Assembly: GCA_003585845.1 (NCBI GenBank) | Contig: NQOP01000001.1 | Coordinates: 455,094 to 466,323 of the forward strand | Reading direction: 5' to 3' | From: Bifidobacteriaceae bacterium NR021 | GTDB taxonomy: Bacteria > Actinomycetota > Actinomycetes > Actinomycetales > Bifidobacteriaceae | DNA: 11,230 bases | Shown here: piece by piece, positions 1-4,654 of the stretch | How the letters are laid out: each line of letters begins with the position of its first letter | Position numbering within the stretch: the stretch's first letter is position 1 | Made by a program: the position numbers and the translations under genes | Notes under the pieces: generated by a model | The model's input: only the letters and a program-made list of their open reading frames with translations | Database searches by the model: none | What the model was told of the DNA's origin: nothing

Positions 1-3
1 CTA

Positions 4-27
4 TGCGCTCAGGCAGGTCGTCGCGCT
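4..27 (+). repeat. Left arm of 24-bp inverted repeat bracketing the ATPase gene
   Basis: Bases 4-27 match the reverse complement of 1618-1641 at 23 of 24 positions. The core is GGCAGGTCGTCGCG. The pair encloses exactly one gene, the AAA+ ATPase, plus its promoter region. The window starts three bases before this arm, so neither a target-site duplication nor a longer arm can be judged. Confidence 0.8.
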
Positions 28-30
28 GCG

Positions 31-65
31 TTAGTAACTTTTGAATGTACAGAGTATATGTACAT
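31..65 (+). promoter_or_regulatory. Possible promoter/operator with paired TGTACA boxes
   Basis: Two TGTACA hexamers, each itself palindromic, lie at 46-51 and 59-64 and extend to an ATGTACA/TGTACAT inverted pair (45-51 and 59-65). A weak -35-like TTAGTA (31-36) and a -10-like TATATG (55-60) with an 18-bp spacer overlap them, so the boxes would sit over a promoter. The promoter match is poor. The symmetry is seen directly and the regulatory role is inferred. Confidence 0.3.
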
Positions 66-89
66 GCGCTTATTCACATTAGAGTAGTA

Positions 90-175
90 AAAATGCTGAT
101 TTTGAGGTAAATTTGCGAAATAAAATTGTCGATTTTGGGGTAATGCGCTAAAATAAAATTGTCGATTTTGGGAAG
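90..175 (+). repeat. Three 32-33 bp direct repeats carrying operator-like dyads upstream of the ATPase
   Basis: Copies 2 and 3 share 22 identical bases (118-139 and 151-172) with the core AAAATTGTCGATTTT (122-136 and 155-169). Copy 1 is degenerate, with core AAAATGCTGATTTT at 90-103. Each core is an AAAAT/ATTTT dyad. The spacing is 32 and 33 bp, close to three helical turns, so bound proteins would line up on one DNA face. Copy 3 runs directly into the ribosome binding site (AGAAAGG, 174-180) of the ATPase gene. Autoregulation or translational control is inferred. Confidence 0.7.
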
Positions 176-190
176 AAAGGTGGAATTACA

Positions 191-1618
191 ATGGTTTACG
201 AAGGTGATAAATCAACCCTCAAATTCCCACGCAAAATCTATTCCGAAATGCTAGCTTGGAAGCATGAGTCCAACGGCAAAACAGCGCTGCTTATCGAAGG
301 TCCGCGTCGCGTAGGCAAATCGACAATCGTAAAAGAATTCGTCCAAAATGAGTACGAAAGCTACATTCTTGTTGATTTTTATACCGCATCGAAAGAAGTA
401 AAGGAGCTGTTTGATGACCTTTCGGACGTAAACTATATTTTCTTGCAGCTGCAGCTAGCGTACAAAACAAGCTTAAAAGAGCGCAAATCTTGCATTGTCT
501 TCGACGAAGTACAGCTTTGCCCTAAAGCACGTCAAGCCATAAAAGCTTTAGTAAACGACGGAAGATACGACTATATAGAAACCGGTTCGCTAATTTCGAT
601 TCACAAAAATGTTAAGGATATTCTTATTCCTAGCGAAGAACACAAGTTGAAAATGTATCCGATGGATTATGAGGAGTTCACTCGCGCGCTTGGTGATGAA
701 GTTACGATTCCGCTTCTGCGTAAACTATATGATTCTAAAAAGCCAATCGGTCAGGCTGCGTACAGGAAGATTCTGAGAGATTTTCGTCTTTATATGCTGG
801 TTGGTGGGATGCCGCAAGCTGTAGAAAGTTATATTGAGACTAACGATTTTAGTGCTGTGGATCAAGTGAAACGCAACATTCTTTCACTGTATGAGGATGA
901 TTTTAGGAAGATTGACGCGACTGGTAAAATTTCCGCAATCTTCGACGCTATTCCTGCGCAACTTATGTCTAACACGTCGCGATACCACGTTTCTAGCGTT
1001 CTTGCTGGTAAGGGTGCGGATGATATTCTTGAGCAGCTCGCACAGTTAAAGGATTCCGGAACCGTTCTCATTGCGAATCATACTTCTGACCCTTCTGCAG
1101 GAATGGCTCAATATAAGGATTTGACTAAATTTAAGCTTTTTCTTGCGGATACTGGATTGTTTGTGACGCTTTCTTTTAAGGATAAGTCGTTTACGAGCAA
1201 TGATATTTACGCGCGATTGCTGAGCGGTAAGTTGCAGGCGAATCTTGGGTACGTTTATGAGAATATGGTTGCGCAAATGTTGAGTGCGCATGGGCACGAG
1301 TTGTATTATCACACTTTTGCGGAGGATCTGATTGACGAAGGCGATTGCGCAAATAGTGATGGCACAAGTGGTGGTGCTGCGATTAGTACAGAAAAGCGTG
1401 GCAGGAGCAATTACGAAATTGATTTTTTGATTGCAGAAAATAATAAAATTGTGCCGATTGAAGTGAAAAGTTCTGGCTATAAAACTCATGCTTCGCTTGA
1501 TGTTTTCTCGCGCAAGTTTTCTTCGCGTATTGCGCGCGAGCTGCTGATTTACACTAAAGACTATCAGCGCGTTGGTGCGATTGAATGTTTGCCGATTGTT
1601 ATGGCTGAGTTTCTGTGA
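191..1618 (+). CDS. AAA+ ATPase with DUF4143-type C-terminal domain (COG1373-like), function unknown
   Basis: This is a 475-residue cytoplasmic ATP-binding protein. The N-terminal P-loop domain has Walker A GPRRVGKS (37-44), Walker B CIVFDEVQ (101-108) and a sensor-like ETGS (130-133). Family landmarks follow: YPMDYEEF (156-163) and GGMPQAV (205-211). The C-terminal part has GYVYEN (353-358), then EID (409-411) and EVK (424-426), which fit a PD-(D/E)XK nuclease-like core. The start is ATG after AGAAAGG at 174-180. From memory, this family is common and multi-copy in human-associated bacteria, and no member of this subgroup has a settled role. Residues about 378-404 form a Gly/Ser/Asp-rich insertion between YYHTF and YEIDF that I do not expect in the family. 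The gene stands alone between inverted repeats with its own repeat array, which suggests a mobile or self-regulating unit. No partner gene is visible. Family assignment is firm; biological role is not. Confidence 0.9.
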   Translation: MVYEGDKSTLKFPRKIYSEMLAWKHESNGKTALLIEGPRRVGKSTIVKEFVQNEYESYILVDFYTASKEVKELFDDLSDVNYIFLQLQLAYKTSLKERKSCIVFDEVQLCPKARQAIKALVNDGRYDYIETGSLISIHKNVKDILIPSEEHKLKMYPMDYEEFTRALGDEVTIPLLRKLYDSKKPIGQAAYRKILRDFRLYMLVGGMPQAVESYIETNDFSAVDQVKRNILSLYEDDFRKIDATGKISAIFDAIPAQLMSNTSRYHVSSVLAGKGADDILEQLAQLKDSGTVLIANHTSDPSAGMAQYKDLTKFKLFLADTGLFVTLSFKDKSFTSNDIYARLLSGKLQANLGYVYENMVAQMLSAHGHELYYHTFAEDLIDEGDCANSDGTSGGAAISTEKRGRSNYEIDFLIAENNKIVPIEVKSSGYKTHASLDVFSRKFSSRIARELLIYTKDYQRVGAIECLPIVMAEFL

Positions 1619-1641
1619 GCGCGACGACCTGCTTGAGCGCA
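1618..1641 (-). repeat. Right arm of 24-bp inverted repeat bracketing the ATPase gene
   Basis: This is the reverse complement of the left arm at 4-27 with one mismatch. It begins on the last base of the ATPase TGA stop codon, so the repeated end directly abuts the coding sequence. The following bases 1642-1656 are GC-rich and show no clear duplicate of the three bases left of the other arm. Confidence 0.8.
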
Positions 1642-1656
1642 GCACAGCGCGCGCGA

Positions 1657-1750
1657 AAGCAATTCGGAGCGCCGAGCTTGCTTAGGGTTGAAAGCGCGGT
1701 GTGCTTTCAACGCAAGCGAGGTCTGCCTTCGTCGGTAAAGACGAAGGCAG
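1657..1750. repeat. Three consecutive hairpins (REP-like cluster)
   Basis: The stems are AAGCAA/TTGCTT with inner CGG/CCG (1657-1683, imperfect), GTTGAAAGC/GCTTTCAAC (1687-1695 and 1703-1711, 7-nt loop) and CTGCCTTCGTC/GACGAAGGCAG (1723-1733 and 1740-1750, 6-nt loop, perfect 11 bp). None is followed by a T tract, so a classic intrinsic terminator is unlikely. They could stabilise the end of the ATPase transcript or be a repetitive palindromic element. Confidence 0.7.
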
Positions 1751-1797
1751 GGCAGGTTAGTGTGGTAATTTATTGGGAATTTAGTTGTGTTTTGTGT

Positions 1798-1823
1798 GCG
1801 CTGACGACCTGACTGAGAGCTGC
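1798..1823 (-). repeat. Degenerate third copy of the cassette end repeat
   Basis: GCGC, one extra T and GACGACCTG, then a weakly matching CTGAG segment, repeat the order found at 1619-1637 in the same orientation. The shared 9-base core GACGACCTG is exact. The hairpin cluster therefore lies between two related ends. Confidence 0.45.
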
Positions 1824-2011
1824 TGTTGAACATTTGCAGTAAGTTTCCTTGGCATTTGTTTTCTAGCGTTACTGTTAGTTTTTATTAATAATTTATTATG
1901 TTTTTGCTAATTTATTGGTTTAAAATAATAAATATAAGTGCATATATATATATAACTTAATCATGTTGCAAATTCTTATTGCAAATGAGTAAAAGAGTAG
2001 AGGAATAGCTT

Positions 2012-3157
2012 ATGAAATATTGCAACCTATGTGGAGCAGGTAACAAGGATGATTCTATCTTTTGTGATTCTTGCGGTGGCTTAATTGATGGCAATAATCA
2101 GCAATATGAAAGCGCACAAACGCAATATACGCAGGCTGTTCCAACGCAGACTATTACTACACAGTATTCTCCAACTCAGGTGTATCAAAATACTCCGCAA
2201 TATGAATATGGTTATGAAAATCAGCAATATGGTTCTGATTATGCGTATCAAGCAGGCGCTATGCCTCAGCAGGATTATTCTCAAGCTTTTGAAGTTCAAG
2301 ACTATGATGCGATGCTTAAAAAGTCGAGAATAAAAAAAATAAAAATAGCATCTTGCATCTTTGCTGCTCTTGTTGTTTTGCTTGGCGGTGCGTATATCCT
2401 TATTGATAATTTAGTTTATTCTCCTACAGCTGTTGCTAAAAAGTATATAGATATGATTTCTGCGGGTCACTATACTAGTGCTACTTCTGAATATGAGAAA
2501 TCTTTTGGATTAAGTGGCTTCCAAACTAACGGTAGTTATGGTTTATTGTATGATAATTACGCTAATGAATCTAAGCCTTCAAGATTTGTAATTAATTATA
2601 CGTCCCAATATAAATGCATTGCAAGATCGTCCAAAAGTATTGATGAAGTACGAAATTTTGCGTCAAGAGGATTAAATGTAAATACGGATACTTGCTACAA
2701 GGTTAACGTAACGTATGAAGTTAATGACAAAAAAGTAAATAAGAATTTATTGCTTAGACCTAATGGAACGGACTTTTTAGTTTTTAAAAAGTATGTTATT
2801 GATATTGTATCTTTAACAGATGAGATTAAGGTTGACAATGTTTCTAGTATTGAAAATATAAAAGTTAACGGTGAAAACTTTACTATTACAAATTGTTCAT
2901 TATATGATGATTCGTGCACTTTGCTTGTTTATCCTGGCGTTTATCATTTCACGATATCCGATAAAGATGGAAATGATCATACTTATACTGTTGATACTTC
3001 TGAGCAAAGTCAAAACGAAGTAGGTTCAGATTTGCCGAATCCTTTCGATGATTATTCGTCTGACGATTATGACTCTTCATCGGACGATGATAGTTCTTCA
3101 TCGGACGATAGCAGCGACGATAGCAGCGATTCCTATAGCGATGATGACAATGATTAA
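2012..3157 (+). CDS. Zinc-ribbon single-span membrane protein with Ser/Asp-rich C-terminal tail
   Basis: This 381-residue protein starts with a zinc ribbon: Cys4, Cys7, Cys18 and Cys21 in two CxxC knuckles. A Gln/Tyr/Thr-rich linker follows (about 29-95), then a basic patch KKSRIKKIK (103-111) and one membrane span (about 112-132). The basic patch puts the N-terminus in the cytoplasm and residues from about 136 outside. The outer part opens with SPTAVAKKYIDMISAGHY (137-154), which resembles the first helix of DUF4878 or TcaA-type extracytoplasmic domains. It ends in a Ser/Asp tail (about 345-381). There is no LPXTG motif and no signal peptidase site. The start is ATG with AGAGGA at 1999-2004. 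The gene is more A/T-rich than its neighbours. It stands alone and ends in its own terminator. The architecture is clear; a role in sensing or envelope stress is only a guess by analogy with TcaA-like proteins. Confidence 0.85.
   Translation: MKYCNLCGAGNKDDSIFCDSCGGLIDGNNQQYESAQTQYTQAVPTQTITTQYSPTQVYQNTPQYEYGYENQQYGSDYAYQAGAMPQQDYSQAFEVQDYDAMLKKSRIKKIKIASCIFAALVVLLGGAYILIDNLVYSPTAVAKKYIDMISAGHYTSATSEYEKSFGLSGFQTNGSYGLLYDNYANESKPSRFVINYTSQYKCIARSSKSIDEVRNFASRGLNVNTDTCYKVNVTYEVNDKKVNKNLLLRPNGTDFLVFKKYVIDIVSLTDEIKVDNVSSIENIKVNGENFTITNCSLYDDSCTLLVYPGVYHFTISDKDGNDHTYTVDTSEQSQNEVGSDLPNPFDDYSSDDYDSSSDDDSSSSDDSSDDSSDSYSDDDND
3074..3130 (+). repeat. In-frame short repeats encoding the Ser/Asp tail
   Basis: A 15-base unit TCTTCATCGGACGAT occurs at 3074-3088 and 3095-3109 (21-base step). 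A perfect 12-base tandem GACGATAGCAGC occupies 3104-3115 and 3116-3127. Both steps are multiples of three, so slippage would lengthen or shorten the tail without a frameshift. Confidence 0.8.
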
Positions 3158-3214
3158 GCTATAAAGCTGTGTTAAGCTATATTAAGCTATAATCTATTAA
3201 GTGATTAAGCTGTA
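3154..3214. repeat. Degenerate tandem TTAAGCTATA repeats after the zinc-ribbon gene
   Basis: TTAAGCTATA occurs at 3154-3163, 3172-3181 and 3182-3191 (the last two head to tail), with a variant TTAAGCTGTA at 3205-3214. The first copy contains the TAA stop codon of the preceding gene. No coding or RNA gene is seen here. Confidence 0.75.
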
Positions 3215-3251
3215 TTAATTAAGTTATTAGCTGCTTGAACACTTTGTAAGT

Positions 3252-3310
3252 TAAACAAAAACCGCATCCTACTTAGGAATTCTCCAAAAGTGGGATGCGG
3301 TTTTTGTTTA
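3252..3310. terminator. Strong bidirectional intrinsic terminator
   Basis: Bases 3252-3269 pair perfectly with 3293-3310, an 18-bp stem with GC core CCGCATCC and outer A/T tracts. Five further pairs, one of them a G-T wobble, extend it to 3274/3288 with a 13-nt loop. The T tract at 3301-3305 serves the plus strand and the A tract at 3257-3261 serves the minus strand. It lies between the convergent zinc-ribbon gene and tal and should end both transcripts. Confidence 0.92.
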
Positions 3311-3344
3311 TGTTTTAAGCGAAAAGTAAGACGCTATATAAGCA

Positions 3345-4448
3345 TCAGGCGTTTACGCGATCGATGCCGGACTGCACGTCAGCAATCACGGAATCCCAAG
3401 ACTTGATGAAGGCGGCAACACCGTCAGCCTCAAGCTTGTCGGTAACGTCCTTGATGTTGATGCCAAGCTCAGCGAGCTTGTTCATAACAGCGTGGCTCTC
3501 TTCGTAAGTGCCCTTAATAGAAGCAGCACCGTTGCCGTGATCAGCAAGAGCGTTCAAAGTCTTTTCTGGCATGGTGTTAACAACATGCTCAGCAACCAAC
3601 TCGTCAACATACTTGCAATCGGAGTAAGCTGCATTCTTGGTGCCGGTAGAAGCCCAAAGTGGACGCTGCTTCTTTGCGCCCTTAGCTTCAAGAGCAGCCC
3701 AACGTGGGTCGGCAGCGAACTTCTTCTCGAAGAGTTCGTAAGCCAAGCGAGCGTTAGCAACAGCAGCCTTGCCTTCAAGAGCCTTAGCTTCTTCGGAGCC
3801 GTTCTCTTCGAGGAGCTTGTCAACAGCGCTATCAACGCGGGAGACGAAGAAGGAAGCTACGGAACCCATGTGCTTCAAGTCGTGACCGTTTGCATCAGCC
3901 TGAGCAATACCTTCGATGAAGGCGTCGATAACCTGCTCGTAGCGCTCGAGGGAGAAGATCAAGGTTACGTTCACGGAAATACCCTTAGCAAGGGTAGCGG
4001 TGATTGCTGGAAGACCTTCCAAAGTTGCAGGAATCTTGATCATAGCGTTTGGACGATCAACCTTTGCCCAAAGCTCTTCAGCCTGCTTCTCGGTGTTAGC
4101 AGTATCGTGAGCCAAGCGTGGGTCAACCTCGATGGAAACGCGGCCGTCAACGAAGTCGGTCTTTTCAGCGATCTCGCGGAAGATATCGGTTGCGTTACGA
4201 ACATCGGTGGTGGTCAACTCGCGAATAGCGGTTTCAACGTCGACCTTGCCGAGTTCCTTAAGCTGTGCGTCGTATGGGCCAACCTGGCTCAAAGCCTTCT
4301 GGAAGATGGATGGGTTGGTGGTAACGCCAACAACATTCTTATTAGCAATCAAATCCTGCAAAGAGCCGGACTCAATGCGGGTACGGGACAAATCGTCCAA
4401 CCAAATAGAAACGCCGGAATCGCTGGTGCGCTGCGTTGCTTCAGTCAT
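3345..4448 (-). CDS. tal: Transaldolase
   Basis: Transaldolase moves a dihydroxyacetone unit between sedoheptulose 7-phosphate and glyceraldehyde 3-phosphate, giving erythrose 4-phosphate and fructose 6-phosphate. In bifidobacteria it works with transketolase to feed pentose phosphates to phosphoketolase. The protein has 367 residues, the usual length for the actinobacterial subclass. Visible are SIWLDDLSR (14-22), the first family signature GVTTNPSIFQKA (41-52) and the Schiff-base lysine Lys138 in MIKIPAT. The ATG start follows TAAGGAGA (complement of 4453-4460), well placed. It lies downstream of tkt on the same strand and ends at the bidirectional terminator. Codon use is biased (AAG, AAC, ATC, GTT), as expected for an abundant enzyme; this also explains the long open frames on the opposite strand. 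Nothing essential appears missing. Confidence 0.97.
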   Translation of the reverse strand: MTEATQRTSDSGVSIWLDDLSRTRIESGSLQDLIANKNVVGVTTNPSIFQKALSQVGPYDAQLKELGKVDVETAIRELTTTDVRNATDIFREIAEKTDFVDGRVSIEVDPRLAHDTANTEKQAEELWAKVDRPNAMIKIPATLEGLPAITATLAKGISVNVTLIFSLERYEQVIDAFIEGIAQADANGHDLKHMGSVASFFVSRVDSAVDKLLEENGSEEAKALEGKAAVANARLAYELFEKKFAADPRWAALEAKGAKKQRPLWASTGTKNAAYSDCKYVDELVAEHVVNTMPEKTLNALADHGNGAASIKGTYEESHAVMNKLAELGINIKDVTDKLEADGVAAFIKSWDSVIADVQSGIDRVNA

Positions 4449-4507
4449 GTTATCTCCTTAACACTGTGCTCCACCAATTGGGGCACGTCGGTAGTTTGGC
4501 GTTTTTA

Positions 4508-4572
4508 CAAGAAACAGCGGTTGATGTCGAACCAACGGTAGCTCGGCATCAACACGCCGTCGCTGTTTCTTG
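4508..4572 (-). other. Large 65-nt hairpin in the tkt-tal spacer
   Basis: The outer stem is 12 perfect pairs: CAAGAAACAGCG (4508-4519) with CGCTGTTTCTTG (4561-4572). The inner stem is 10 pairs with one G-T wobble (4520-4529 with 4544-4553). Bases 4554-4560 form a one-sided 7-nt bulge and the loop is 14 nt (4530-4543). There is no T tract on either strand after the stem, so it is not a standard terminator. Being between tkt and tal, it could protect or cut the joint mRNA and set the tkt/tal ratio. The structure is seen; the role is inferred. Confidence 0.7.
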
Positions 4573-4602
4573 CGAAGTGTTTCGTTAGCACTTCTAGTTT
4601 TG

Positions 4603-4631
4603 TGACATATCAATTTTATTTTGATACATCA
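4603..4631. promoter_or_regulatory. AT-rich inverted repeat after tkt
   Basis: TATCAA (4608-4613) pairs with TTGATA (4621-4626) across 7 bases, with an outer TGA/TCA pairing at 4603-4605 and 4629-4631. It lies 24 bases past the tkt stop. It could be a weak terminator or an operator for a tal promoter; a TTGATA -35-like box is part of it, but no good -10 follows. Confidence 0.35.
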
Positions 4632-4654
4632 AGCTTTATGTTGCGTAGCTTTAC

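Larger units (their letters stand above)
1642..2011. other. 370-bp gene-free spacer: GC-rich hairpin cluster, then AT-rich promoter region
   Basis: The first half (1642-1824) is GC-rich and palindromic: three consecutive hairpins and a degraded copy of the cassette end. The second half (about 1850-1990) is strongly A/T-rich, with TA tracts (1941-1952), and must hold the promoter of the zinc-ribbon gene. No -35/-10 pair is convincing. A direct repeat TTGCAAAT (1966-1973 and 1979-1986, 13-bp step) just before the ribosome binding site could be an operator. A 65-codon frame crosses the hairpins, but it starts inside the end of the ATPase gene without a ribosome binding site. Confidence 0.7.

Noticed and set aside
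1046..1645. 199-codon minus-strand open frame inside the ATPase gene
   Set aside because: Basic, low-quality protein with no motif and no ribosome binding site; it is antisense to a gene with clear Walker motifs.
1723..1750. Perfect 11-bp hairpin as an intrinsic terminator of the ATPase
   Set aside because: No T tract follows the stem on the plus strand; treated as part of a palindromic repeat cluster instead.
1615..1812. 65-codon plus-strand frame after the ATPase
   Set aside because: It starts inside the ATPase stop region without a ribosome binding site, and its sequence is dictated by the hairpin repeats.
3492..4541. 349-codon plus-strand frame antisense to tal
   Set aside because: Explained by codon bias of tal, which carries the full transaldolase signature; no family features in the antisense product.
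4508..4572. tRNA-like T-arm (GTTGGTTCGACATCAAC) in the tkt-tal hairpin, minus strand
   Set aside because: The conserved C61 and the rest of the cloverleaf (D arm, anticodon arm, 7-bp acceptor) are absent, and the fold is a single long hairpin.
4574..4594. CIRCE-like half site (TTAGCACTTC) and GAAGTG/CACTTC inverted pair downstream of tkt
   Set aside because: Only one CIRCE half matches and the opposite arm does not follow the consensus; it is a short 6-bp hairpin at best.
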